A stretch of 9,602 nucleotides of DNA from Chloroflexota bacterium (GCA_016865955.1 VGNW01000073.1:1-9602); one strand, 5' to 3'; positions 1-7,424 are shown, numbered from the stretch's first letter. The notes: generated by a model from the sequence alone, not told the origin. Made by a program: numbers and translations.

Positions 1-1142
1 TCCATTTCTTCTTTCTTGCTGCTCCCGATTTTGTCCTCGGTCCTGACGCCGACCCCGCGATAAGAAACATCGTCGGTGTAATTCAAAAGGTCGGACTGGA
101 AATAGGCGGCAAGGTCATAGAGGTAAGAAAGAGATGCAGGGAAATAATTAAACTCATCGCCAGCAAGCCCTGTCATCCTGAAGGCGGACTGCCTGGCGGC
201 GTGCCCAGAGGCATAACTGAGGAAGAGAGGAAGTGGATAAAGGAGACCGCTAATTTCTCCGTTGATTTCGCTCAGTTTGCCATGAAGCTGTTCAAGGATG
301 TTGTCCTTGCCAACAAGAAGTATCTTGACCTCGTGCTCAGCGATAGCTATGGATTGAAAACCTACTATATGGGGCTGGTCGACGATAAGAAAAGGGTCAA
401 TTTCTATGAAGGCAAGCTGCGAGTTGTGAGCCCTTACGGAGGCGAGTTCGCTCTGTTCGACCCGCATGATTACATCAGCCATATAGGTGAGTGGGTTGAA
501 CCCTGGACATACATAAGACTGACCCATCTGAAGAAGGTGGGCTGGAGCGGGCTCATCGAGGGCGATAAGACATCTCTGTACCGTGTGGGTCCGCTAGCCC
601 GGCTGAACGTAGCCGAGGGCATGGCGACTCCGCTGGCACAGAAGGAATACGAGCGAATGTACGATACGCTGGGCGGCAAACCCAGTCATCATACGCTTGC
701 TTTCCATTGGGCAAGGTTGATTGAAGCCCTTCAAGCTGCGGAGGATATGCAGCGAATCGCTAATGACCCCATGCTGACCAGCAAAGATATACGCAATATG
801 AATTTAAGGTTGAAGAGAGTCGGTATCGGTTGCGTGGAGGCAGCCAGAGGCACGCTGATTCATCATTATGAGACCGATGACCGCGGGCTGATTACAAGAG
901 CGAACCTGATTGTGGCAACTCAACATAACGCAGCCCCGATGTGCGTTTCGGTGAAGAAGGCTGCTCAGGGCTTTGTAAAAGGTTCGGTGGTGAAAGAGGG
1001 GTTGCTCAACATGGTTGAGATGGCTTTCAGAGCCTATGACCCCTGCCTTGCCTGTGCCACTCACAGCCTGCCCGGACAGATGCCGCTTGAGATTAACATC
1101 AGAGACAAGAGGGGAGCGATAATAAAGACAATCGAAAGATAA
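1..1142 (+). CDS. [NiFe] hydrogenase large (alpha) subunit, group 3 (Mvh/Vhu/Hox-like), 5'-truncated
   Basis: The window begins inside this gene. The open frame runs from base 3 without a stop, giving 379 visible residues; full-length relatives are about 450-480, so roughly 80-100 N-terminal residues, including the first Ni-binding CxxC, lie outside the window. The GTG at 201 is internal and not the real start. Near the visible N-terminus is CHPEGGLPGGVPRG, the HP...PGG segment of soluble group 3 hydrogenases. At the C-terminus is DPCLACATH, the second CxxC that, by family knowledge, binds the Ni-Fe(CN)2CO site. It is followed by 25 residues (starting SLPGQMPLE), the position of the tail removed by a maturation endopeptidase after the His. 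The protein should be cytoplasmic, oxidising or producing H2 with a small subunit and probably Hdr-like or diaphorase partners, presumably encoded upstream. Whether it is 3c (Mvh) or 3d (Hox) cannot be decided from this fragment. A strong terminator follows 27 bp after the stop. Confidence 0.9.
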   Translation, partial: HFFFLAAPDFVLGPDADPAIRNIVGVIQKVGLEIGGKVIEVRKRCREIIKLIASKPCHPEGGLPGGVPRGITEEERKWIKETANFSVDFAQFAMKLFKDVVLANKKYLDLVLSDSYGLKTYYMGLVDDKKRVNFYEGKLRVVSPYGGEFALFDPHDYISHIGEWVEPWTYIRLTHLKKVGWSGLIEGDKTSLYRVGPLARLNVAEGMATPLAQKEYERMYDTLGGKPSHHTLAFHWARLIEALQAAEDMQRIANDPMLTSKDIRNMNLRLKRVGIGCVEAARGTLIHHYETDDRGLITRANLIVATQHNAAPMCVSVKKAAQGFVKGSVVKEGLLNMVEMAFRAYDPCLACATHSLPGQMPLEINIRDKRGAIIKTIER

Positions 1143-1168
1143 TAACCTCATCGGGTTGTGAATCTTCA

Positions 1169-1197
1169 GGGGGCACGGCGCAGCCGTGCCCCTTTTT
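1169..1197 (+). terminator. Rho-independent terminator after the hydrogenase gene
   Basis: Bases 1170-1179 (GGGGCACGGC) pair perfectly with 1183-1192 (GCCGTGCCCC) around a three-base GCA loop, and a run of five T follows at 1193-1197. One extra G-T wobble is possible at 1169/1193. It lies 27 bp past the hydrogenase stop and should end that operon, separating it from the etf operon downstream. There is no A-tract on the 5' side, so I read it as one-directional. Confidence 0.92.
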
Positions 1198-1273
1198 AAT
1201 TGCCCGGCATGGAATACCAGTAAATTTCGAAATAGAACCCATGTCTACACTTCCATTTCATTTGGATGTGCTT

Positions 1274-1279
1274 TATAAT
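1274..1279 (+). promoter_or_regulatory. Candidate -10 box of the etf operon promoter
   Basis: A perfect TATAAT sits 27 bp before the preferred etfB start, between the hydrogenase terminator and etfB. The matching -35 position (about 1251-1256, TTCCAT with a 17-bp spacer) is a poor match to TTGACA, so the promoter may be weak or activator-dependent. Transcription would start near 1286, leaving a leader of about 20 nt that contains the ribosome binding site. Confidence 0.5.
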
Positions 1280-1293
1280 CCTACCCCTAATAA

Positions 1294-1301
1294 GAGGTGA
1301 T
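1294..1301 (+). promoter_or_regulatory. Ribosome binding site that decides the etfB start
   Basis: GAGGTGAT matches the anti-Shine-Dalgarno sequence well. It lies at a normal distance (GAGG to ATG 8 nt) from the ATG at 1306. The in-frame GTG at 1297 and ATG at 1300 overlap or nearly touch this site, and nothing purine-rich lies before them, so they are poor start candidates. Confidence 0.65.
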
Positions 1302-1305
1302 GCAG

Positions 1306-2118
1306 ATGTTGGTGGTTGCGTGTGTCAAGCAGGTGCCGGATACTACTCAGGTCAAAATCGATCCGGTCGCCGGCACACTTATCAGAGAGGGTGTGCCTTT
1401 CATTATGAACCCCTTCGATGCCCATGCATTGGAGGAAAGCCTCAGGCTTAAAGATAAGTACGGATTCCGCGTAGCAGTGATTTCAATGGGACCTCCCAAT
1501 ACCGAGGTTACGCTGAGAAAAGCCCTGGCGCTGGGTGCAGATGAGACTATACTTCTAAGCGATCGCGCCTTCGGCGGAGCTGATACTTTAGCTACAAGCT
1601 TGGTTTTAGCCGAAGCCATCAAGAAACTCGGGCAGAAAGAAGAAGTGGCTATGATTGTCTGCGGCAGGCAGACCATTGACGGAGATACAGCTCAGGTAGG
1701 GCCGGGCATTGCCACGCGCCTGGGATACGCGCAGCTTACCCTGGTAGACCGGATAGAGAATGTGGATTTGCAGGCTAGGAAGATAAAGGTGAGCAGGAGA
1801 CTGGAGGGTCGCCATGAGATAGTGGAGGCTCCATTGCCAGCCTTGCTTGCGGTGATTCGTGAGATAAACCGTCCGCGTTATCCCACGGTGCCGATGCGAT
1901 TGATGGCTGGGGATGCCACAGTGACATTGTGGGATAACAAAACCATGAGACTTAATCAGGAAACTATCGGACTTAAAGGCTCTGCTACGCAGGTGCGCAA
2001 AATCTTTTCGCCGGAAAGAGCCAGGGGAGAAATATTGGGCGATGGAGTCAACAATCCTCAGGAAGCTGCTAATTTGTTGGTGGACAAGCTGGTAGAAAAA
2101 GGCGTCATCTGCCTATAG
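1306..2118 (+). CDS. etfB: Electron transfer flavoprotein, beta subunit (bifurcation-type loop)
   Basis: This 270-residue protein is the normal length for EtfB/FixA. It starts MLVVACVKQVPDT, the standard EtfB N-terminus, which supports ATG 1306 over GTG 1297 (which would add three residues). Family landmarks follow: NPFDAHALEESLRLK, the SMGPP segment, and a nucleotide-binding loop GRQTIDGDTAQVGPG at about residues 120-134. In ordinary mitochondrial or Paracoccus-type ETFs this loop reads roughly DDDCNQ. The DGDTAQ form is typical of the FixA/bifurcating group, where a second FAD replaces structural AMP; this assignment to group is inference. With EtfA it carries electrons from acyl-CoA dehydrogenases in the cytoplasm. 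It is the first gene of etfB-etfA-emo, 27 bp ahead of etfA and in the same direction. No acyl-CoA dehydrogenase gene is present in the window, so the electron donor is unknown. Confidence 0.95.
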   Translation: MLVVACVKQVPDTTQVKIDPVAGTLIREGVPFIMNPFDAHALEESLRLKDKYGFRVAVISMGPPNTEVTLRKALALGADETILLSDRAFGGADTLATSLVLAEAIKKLGQKEEVAMIVCGRQTIDGDTAQVGPGIATRLGYAQLTLVDRIENVDLQARKIKVSRRLEGRHEIVEAPLPALLAVIREINRPRYPTVPMRLMAGDATVTLWDNKTMRLNQETIGLKGSATQVRKIFSPERARGEILGDGVNNPQEAANLLVDKLVEKGVICL

Positions 2119-2145
2119 TGGGTATCAGTTGAGGGCATATATACA

Positions 2146-3492
2146 GTGGAAGAAGAGAAAAAGATAAAAAAACCGCGTGGTATAGCCCGGCTCATCCCCG
2201 ATAAGTGCATCGCTTGTGGAGCACGCTGTCAGGCTTCGTGCCCTAAAGATGCTATCGAGATGAATGACAAGGGCGAGCCGATCATTAATGTAGAGAAATG
2301 CATCGGCTGTCGCAAATGCGTCAAGGTTTGCCCTGCCGATGCTCTGGAGATGTATTACACCCCCGAGGAACAGAGAATACTGGCTGAAATAGCGGCACGC
2401 GCGAAGGGAACAGCGGACAAAGAGTTAAGCATTGATGAAGCGGCGACGCTTGCCGAGATTAAAGAATACAGGGGCGTATGGGTTTTTGTGGAGCATACCG
2501 GGGGCGAGCCTGCGGTTGTTTCCTGGGAGCTGCTGGGTGCCGGCGCCGCGTTAGCCATGACTCTGGACGTAGAGCTTTGCTCTGTGGTTATCGGCGATAA
2601 GGTGGAGGGACTTTGTCAGGAGTCGTTTGCCTATGGAGCTTCCAGGGTCTATTTGATAGACGACCCTGTGTTTCACCACTACCGCACCGAGCCTTATTAC
2701 AAGGCTGTTTGTTACCTGGCGGACAAGTACAAGCCCGAGATTATATTGGTTGGCGCCACCGGCCTGGGAAGGGATCTTGCCGGTGCTGTAGCTACGAAAC
2801 TGAGTACAGGCTTGACTGCAGATTGCACCGGCCTGGCTACTGACGACAGGGGTTTCTTGCTGCAGACACGTCCGGCATTTGGCGGCAATATCATGGCTAC
2901 CATTTTGACAGAACGCACAAGGCCGCAAATGGCTACCGTACGGCCTCATGTGATGCCGTTGCCGGAGAGGGATGCTTCACGCAAGGGTGAGATTGTCCGC
3001 GAATCTATACAGCTAAGCGAAGAGGCTATTGCTACCAAGGTGCTGCAGGTAATAGAAGACATAAGAAAGGGATGGGAGTGTATCGACCTGGGAGAAGCTG
3101 AGGTGATAGTATCCGGCGGTAGGGGCATGGGCAGTTGGGAGAATTTTGTCATGCTGCAAAAACTGGCTGATGAGTTGAATGGTGTGGTGGGCTGTTCGCG
3201 AGCTGTCGTAGAGGCTGGCTGGATGCCAGCGGAACGCCAGGTCGGCCAAACAGGCAAGACAGTTAGACCGAAGCTTTACATCGCCTGCGGCATCAGCGGC
3301 GCTATCCAGCACCTTGTCGGGATGCAGGGTTCAGATATCATCATAGCTATCAATCAGGACAGGAAAGCGCCTATTTTCGAGGTTGCCACTTATGGAATTG
3401 TCGGTGATGTCTTTCAGATAGTGCCGGCCATTATAAATCGTATTAAGGAATTACGTGCCAGGGGACAGGTCGTAACATATAAAGACGTTTAG
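2146..3492 (+). CDS. etfA: Electron transfer flavoprotein, alpha subunit, with N-terminal two-cluster ferredoxin domain
   Basis: This 448-residue protein is longer than a plain EtfA (about 310-340) because a ferredoxin domain is fused at the front. Cysteines 21, 24, 28, 32 and 52, 55, 58, 62 can hold two [4Fe-4S] clusters. The first set has one extra residue (CxxCxxxCxxxCP); the second is canonical. EtfA proper starts near residue 109 (RGVWVFVEHTGG). Its C-terminal FAD domain shows SGGRGMG (323-329), QVGQTGKTV (365-373), GISGAIQH (382-389), IAINQD (400-405) and YGIVGD (416-421). The start is GTG 2146, the first possible start after an in-frame stop at 2116, with GAGGG at 2131-2135. Ferredoxin-fused EtfA is known from anaerobes such as the caffeyl-CoA reductase system of Acetobacterium. 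The domain could give access to low-potential electrons. It is followed after 20 bp by the membrane partner gene. Confidence 0.95.
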   Translation: MEEEKKIKKPRGIARLIPDKCIACGARCQASCPKDAIEMNDKGEPIINVEKCIGCRKCVKVCPADALEMYYTPEEQRILAEIAARAKGTADKELSIDEAATLAEIKEYRGVWVFVEHTGGEPAVVSWELLGAGAALAMTLDVELCSVVIGDKVEGLCQESFAYGASRVYLIDDPVFHHYRTEPYYKAVCYLADKYKPEIILVGATGLGRDLAGAVATKLSTGLTADCTGLATDDRGFLLQTRPAFGGNIMATILTERTRPQMATVRPHVMPLPERDASRKGEIVRESIQLSEEAIATKVLQVIEDIRKGWECIDLGEAEVIVSGGRGMGSWENFVMLQKLADELNGVVGCSRAVVEAGWMPAERQVGQTGKTVRPKLYIACGISGAIQHLVGMQGSDIIIAINQDRKAPIFEVATYGIVGDVFQIVPAIINRIKELRARGQVVTYKDV

Positions 3493-3512
3493 AATCAAAC
3501 GAGGAATAATCT

Positions 3513-5492
3513 GTGTCGCTTAATCTAATTGTATTCATAGCTGTTTTTACGGTGGCTGCTGCACTTTTTGTCTGGAGCTGTTTCAGGCGCTTTCGCCTGA
3601 TTTCCCTGGGTAAGCCCGAAAATCGCTTCAAGGATATCGGCAGGCGCATCAGAGGTGTGCTGTTTTACGCTTTCGGGCAGCGATGCACAGTTTCTCACGG
3701 ATACCGTTTCGGTTTGAACCATCTCGTCCTTTTCTGGTGTTTCACCATTTTGTTTATTGCAAACGCTGAGTTCCTGCTGAACGGTCTGGCTGACGATATA
3801 AGCTTCTCGCGTTTACCTCACGGTGCATACTATGCCCTCTCCTGCATTTTTGACATTGTATCTGTGCTCGCTCTGCTCGCAGTATGCCTCGCGTTTATCC
3901 GCCGTTTATTCTTTCCTCCCACTTATATTCAGGCGCGCAGCCGTGATGCCTTCACCATTCTCGGGCTTATTGCCGTTTTGATGCTCGCCTTTTTCGGTCT
4001 GCATGCCAGCGAGATAGCTAAGGGCGATGAAACAGCAGCCAATTATATGCCCATATCCGAATTTGTGGCTTCTAATATCTTGTCGGGAGTCCCGGCAGGA
4101 AGTTTGGATAGCTGTATAGATGCCTTCTGGTGGATTCATGCTATAGCTTTGCTGGGATTCCTGAATTATCTTCCTTATAGCAAGCACATGCACATTCTTA
4201 CCTCCATCCCCAATCTATTTTTCCGAAGTTTGACTAAGGTCAACACCCAAACCCGGGAGGAATTTAAGAAAGACAATGCCTTCGGTGTGGGACAAATAGA
4301 CCAGTTCACATGGAAGGGCTTGTTTGACTCTTATTCCTGTACCGAGTGCGGACGCTGCTCGGATATGTGCCCTGCTACTAATACGGGCAAACTATTAAAT
4401 CCGCGTCTGGTCATCCATGATATTAAGGTCAATTTGCTGAAAAACGGACCGTTACTCTTCGGTAAGAAGGAGGCTGTCTTACCGCTGATAGGGGGTGGTC
4501 AGGAGGGCAGCGTAGCAGACGAAGTTCTGTGGGCGTGCACTACCTGCGGAGCTTGCATGGAGGTGTGCCCGGTATTTATCGAGCATGTACCCAGGATTGT
4601 CGATATGCGCCGGAACCTGGTGGAGATGAAGGCAAAATTCCCCGAGGAGTTGCTGTCCTTTTTCGAGAACATAGAGCAGCGCAGCAATCCGTGGGGAATC
4701 GTGCCTGCAGAACGAATTAAATGGGCTGCGGATATAGATGTCAAACCTTTTGAGATAGATAAGACCGAATATTTGTTTTACGTCGGCTGTTTCGGCTCTT
4801 TCGATGCCCGCAGCCGGCGGGTGACTCTGGCTATCTCCCGGATTCTGAACGCAAGCGGCATTTCCTGGGGTATTCTGGGCAAAGATGAATTGTGCTGCGG
4901 CGATAGCCTGCGCCGCCTGGGCAATGAGTTCGTTTTCGACCGCATGGTCAGAGATAATGTCAAGATATTCAAAGAGAGGGGCGTTAAGAAGGTTATTACC
5001 GAGTGTCCCCATTGCTACAACACTCTGAAGAACGATTATCGCCAGTACGGAATGGAATTGGAGGTTATCCATCACACCGAGTTAATCTATGACCTGCTCA
5101 AAGCGGGTAAGCTGGTGCTGAATGGGAGCAAAGACACGGGTAATGTGGTGTTTCACGATTCCTGCTATCTGGGACGCTACAACGGGATTTACGAAGCTCC
5201 TCGTAGTGTCGTAGCTTCAGTTACCGGTCAGGCGCCTGCCGAAATGGAACGTCGCTATGATAAATCATTTTGCTGCGGCGCCGGGGGAGGGCGGATGTGG
5301 ATGGAGGAAAGCACGGGGAAACGTATCAATGTGGCGCGTGTCGAGGAAGCCCTGAAAAAAGACCCCCGTACAATTTGTGTATGCTGTCCCTACTGTCTGA
5401 CGATGTTTGCCGACGGGTTAAAGAACAAGAAAGCCGATGATAAAGTTCAGGTTTTAGACCTTGCTGAAATTGTAGCACAGGCACTGCGCTGA
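3513..5492 (+). CDS. Membrane FeS/CCG-domain protein, EMO-type ETF:(methyl)menaquinone oxidoreductase
   Basis: This 659-residue protein has an N-terminal membrane part and a C-terminal iron-sulfur part. Hydrophobic segments lie near residues 3-24, 67-92, 105-133, 145-165 and 203-222. Histidines such as H63, H70, H209, H225 and H227 are candidate haem b ligands (NarI/HdrE-like fold, inference). Two [4Fe-4S] motifs follow, C276xxCxxCxxxCP and C342xxCxxCxxxCP. Then come two complete CCG domains: C426, C461-C462, C498/C501, and C551, C587-C588, C625/C628. This is the architecture of the former DUF224 proteins shown in syntrophic and fatty-acid-degrading anaerobes to move electrons between EtfAB and menaquinone (EMO). 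Lying 20 bp after etfA, it is the likely membrane outlet of that ETF. The start is GTG 3513, with GAGGA at 3501-3505. C622 and C624 are extra cysteines beside the last motif. A less specific label is HdrD-like Fe-S oxidoreductase. Confidence 0.88.
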   Translation: MSLNLIVFIAVFTVAAALFVWSCFRRFRLISLGKPENRFKDIGRRIRGVLFYAFGQRCTVSHGYRFGLNHLVLFWCFTILFIANAEFLLNGLADDISFSRLPHGAYYALSCIFDIVSVLALLAVCLAFIRRLFFPPTYIQARSRDAFTILGLIAVLMLAFFGLHASEIAKGDETAANYMPISEFVASNILSGVPAGSLDSCIDAFWWIHAIALLGFLNYLPYSKHMHILTSIPNLFFRSLTKVNTQTREEFKKDNAFGVGQIDQFTWKGLFDSYSCTECGRCSDMCPATNTGKLLNPRLVIHDIKVNLLKNGPLLFGKKEAVLPLIGGGQEGSVADEVLWACTTCGACMEVCPVFIEHVPRIVDMRRNLVEMKAKFPEELLSFFENIEQRSNPWGIVPAERIKWAADIDVKPFEIDKTEYLFYVGCFGSFDARSRRVTLAISRILNASGISWGILGKDELCCGDSLRRLGNEFVFDRMVRDNVKIFKERGVKKVITECPHCYNTLKNDYRQYGMELEVIHHTELIYDLLKAGKLVLNGSKDTGNVVFHDSCYLGRYNGIYEAPRSVVASVTGQAPAEMERRYDKSFCCGAGGGRMWMEESTGKRINVARVEEALKKDPRTICVCCPYCLTMFADGLKNKKADDKVQVLDLAEIVAQALR

Positions 5493-5500
5493 TGTAGCTC

Positions 5501-6235
5501 TTAAATGTTTATATCGCCGAATTCATAAAGGATGATTGCTGCAGCCACCAGCCCGGCGGTTTCAGCACGCAGGGTTCGATGCCCCAGGCTCACCGGCATG
5601 ATGCCGCGGCTGCGGGCAAGCTCTATTTCCTCGGCAGAAAATCCCCCTTCGGGGCCAGCGAAAATACTCACTTTGGCAACGTTTCGATTGCTCTTCAGGA
5701 TATCGCCGATGCCTTGAATCGCCTCGCCCTCCCAGGGGATAAAGGACAGCCCGCTGGTCTGGTTGCAGGCACCGTTGAAAGTGGTTACATTCCGCAGGGC
5801 GGGCAGATTGCCCCGTTTCGATTGCTCCGCTGCCTCGACGATGATACTCTTCCAGCGGTCGAGTCTTTTACTATCCGGCTCGCCAGCCACGCACCGTTCG
5901 CAGAGCACGGGTACAAACTCAGATACACCGACCTCCGTGCATTTCTGGAGGACAAGCTCGAAGTTGCTGCCTTTGAGCAGCGCCTGGTACAGGGTAATCC
6001 TGGTTCGGGGCTCGCCGGCAGCTAGATTCCTGTTGAGCACTGCGCCTTCGATTTCATCGCTCTCTACGGACTTAAGCTCAACCTCGTATTCCCAGCCTGT
6101 GTCATCGAGGACAATTATCTGGGCGCCGGGACGCAGACGGAGCACCTTGCGCAGCCGGTGAACGAGCATCCCCGTAATAACGACGGTGCTGCGTGTAATC
6201 CAATCTTCGGGGACGAAAAAGCGATGAGAACTCAT
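5501..6235 (-). CDS. rsmE: 16S rRNA (uracil-1498-N3)-methyltransferase
   Basis: The 244-residue length is standard for RsmE, a SPOUT-class enzyme that uses SAM to methylate N3 of U1498 in helix 44 of 16S rRNA. An N-terminal PUA-like domain begins HRFFVPEDW. The SPOUT domain carries KGSNFELVLQKCTEVGV (88-104), EAAEQSKRGNLP (134-145), GPEGGFSAEE (194-203) and LGHRTLRAETAG (217-228); the last two build the knotted SAM pocket. ATG at 6235 overlaps the dnaJ stop by one base (TAATG), so translation is probably coupled to dnaJ. The gene converges on the EMO-like gene, with only 8 bp between the two stop codons and no terminator between them. Confidence 0.96.
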   Translation of the reverse strand: MSSHRFFVPEDWITRSTVVITGMLVHRLRKVLRLRPGAQIIVLDDTGWEYEVELKSVESDEIEGAVLNRNLAAGEPRTRITLYQALLKGSNFELVLQKCTEVGVSEFVPVLCERCVAGEPDSKRLDRWKSIIVEAAEQSKRGNLPALRNVTTFNGACNQTSGLSFIPWEGEAIQGIGDILKSNRNVAKVSIFAGPEGGFSAEEIELARSRGIMPVSLGHRTLRAETAGLVAAAIILYEFGDINI

Positions 6236-7362
6236 TAAAGGTTGCCGCCGAGGCTATCCTTAATCTTCTCGAAGAAGCCCTTTTCCTCTTGAGGAAGCTT
6301 TGCCTCACCCAGAGTCTTTGCCAGCTCTCTAACAAGTTTTTTCTGTTTCTCGTCCAGATTTGTCGGGGTGACTACATAAAGCCTGACCAATTGGTCGCCG
6401 CGCCCGGGACGTCGCAGATGGGGAACGCCCTTTTCTTTGAAGCGGAATACTTTCCCTGTCTGGCTGCCGGCGGGAATTTTAAGCGCGATTGGCCCGTCGA
6501 CGGTAGGGATTTCCAGCTCATCTCCCAGCGTCGCCTGGGCGAAGTTTATCGGCAACTCGTAGAGAATGTCGTCGCCTTCTCTCTGGAAAAACTTGTGTTT
6601 GCGCACTGCCAGCGTGACATAAAGATTGCCCGGCGGGCCGCCCCGGCTGCCTGTATCGCCTTCGCCGCTCAATCTGACCTGAGTGCCTTCGTCAACGCCG
6701 GGCGGTATCTTGATGGCTATTTTGCGGGGAATACGCTCTCTACCCTGTCCGTTGCATCGGGGGCAGGGTTTGGCGATAATCCTTCCCTCGCCGTTGCACC
6801 GGCTGCAGGTGGTCACGTTTATGAATTGTCCGAAGATGCTGCGCTGAGTACGGCGCACCTCGCCGGTGCCGTTGCAGGCGGGGCACTTGGTCGGCTGGCT
6901 GCCCGGTTCGCTTCTCGTGCCGCTGCAGGCGGAGCATATCTCGGTGCGCACGACCTCCATCTCTTTATCGCAACCGAAAACCGCTTCCTCGAAAGATATG
7001 GCGAGCTTATAGCTCAAATCGGCGCCCGGCTGCGGTCCGGCGCGGCGGGCTGTACCTGTCGTCCCGCCGAAGAAGGCATCGAATATGTCCCCGAAGCCTC
7101 CGAAATCGAATCCCTCGAAACCGCGGCCGCCGAAGCCGTGAACCCCGGCATGGCCAAGGCGGTCGTAAGTAGCTCTCTTCTGGGGGTCGCAAAGTATCTC
7201 GTAAGCCTCTTTGCATTCCTTGAATTTCTCCTCAGCGCCATCCTCGCGGTTGCGGTCGGGATGGTATTGAAACGCCAATTTGCGGAAAGCCTTTTTTATA
7301 TCATCGTCCGAGGCGTTCCTGTCCACGCCGAGCACTTCGTAGTAATCCCTTTTACTTGCCAT
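6235..7362 (-). CDS. dnaJ: Chaperone protein DnaJ (Hsp40, type I)
   Basis: This 375-residue protein has the complete type I layout. The J-domain is at 1-70 with the HPD motif at 34-36, which stimulates DnaK ATPase. A Gly/Phe-rich linker spans about 73-100. The zinc-binding region has four CxxCxG repeats, starting at C143, C160, C186 and C200. The first repeat has Arg150 where the final Gly of CxxCxGxG is usual, but its four zinc-binding cysteines are intact. The two C-terminal substrate-binding domains and dimer region follow, ending FFEKIKDSLGGNL. No dnaK or grpE lies beside it in the window; it is instead first in a two-gene operon with rsmE. A predicted promoter lies 34 bp upstream. The Shine-Dalgarno sequence is weak (GAGG 11 nt, GGAT about 7 nt before the ATG). 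Confidence 0.97.
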   Translation of the reverse strand: MASKRDYYEVLGVDRNASDDDIKKAFRKLAFQYHPDRNREDGAEEKFKECKEAYEILCDPQKRATYDRLGHAGVHGFGGRGFEGFDFGGFGDIFDAFFGGTTGTARRAGPQPGADLSYKLAISFEEAVFGCDKEMEVVRTEICSACSGTRSEPGSQPTKCPACNGTGEVRRTQRSIFGQFINVTTCSRCNGEGRIIAKPCPRCNGQGRERIPRKIAIKIPPGVDEGTQVRLSGEGDTGSRGGPPGNLYVTLAVRKHKFFQREGDDILYELPINFAQATLGDELEIPTVDGPIALKIPAGSQTGKVFRFKEKGVPHLRRPGRGDQLVRLYVVTPTNLDEKQKKLVRELAKTLGEAKLPQEEKGFFEKIKDSLGGNL

Positions 7363-7395
7363 AAGTCATCCAGCCTCGTTTTACACCATCCAAAT

Positions 7396-7424
7396 ATTAT
7401 AGCCTACAGGAGAACCCAGTACAA
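7396..7424 (-). promoter_or_regulatory. Predicted sigma70-type promoter of dnaJ-rsmE
   Basis: Reading the minus strand, TTGTAC (7424-7419) is followed by a 17-bp spacer and a perfect TATAAT (7401-7396). Transcription would start near 7389, giving a leader of about 27 nt before the dnaJ ATG at 7362. The -35 box matches TTGACA at only three of six positions. I saw no CIRCE inverted repeat (TTAGCACTC-N9-GAGTGCTAA), so HrcA control is not evident. Confidence 0.55.

Noticed and set aside
201..203. GTG 201 as the start of the hydrogenase gene
   Set aside because: The frame is open back to base 3 and encodes hydrogenase-like sequence, including the HP...PGG region that GTG 201 would cut through.
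1297..1305. GTG 1297 or ATG 1300 as the etfB start
   Set aside because: They overlap or nearly touch the Shine-Dalgarno sequence GAGGTGAT and would add residues before the conserved N-terminus; ATG 1306 fits both spacing and homology.
4479..5075. A 198-codon open frame on the minus strand inside the EMO-like gene
   Set aside because: The sense strand carries intact CxxC and CCG motifs through this whole stretch, and the antisense product matches no family I know.
5579..6025. Plus-strand open frames of 132-148 codons opposite rsmE
   Set aside because: They are antisense to a complete rsmE with all SPOUT motifs and show no domain or ribosome binding site.
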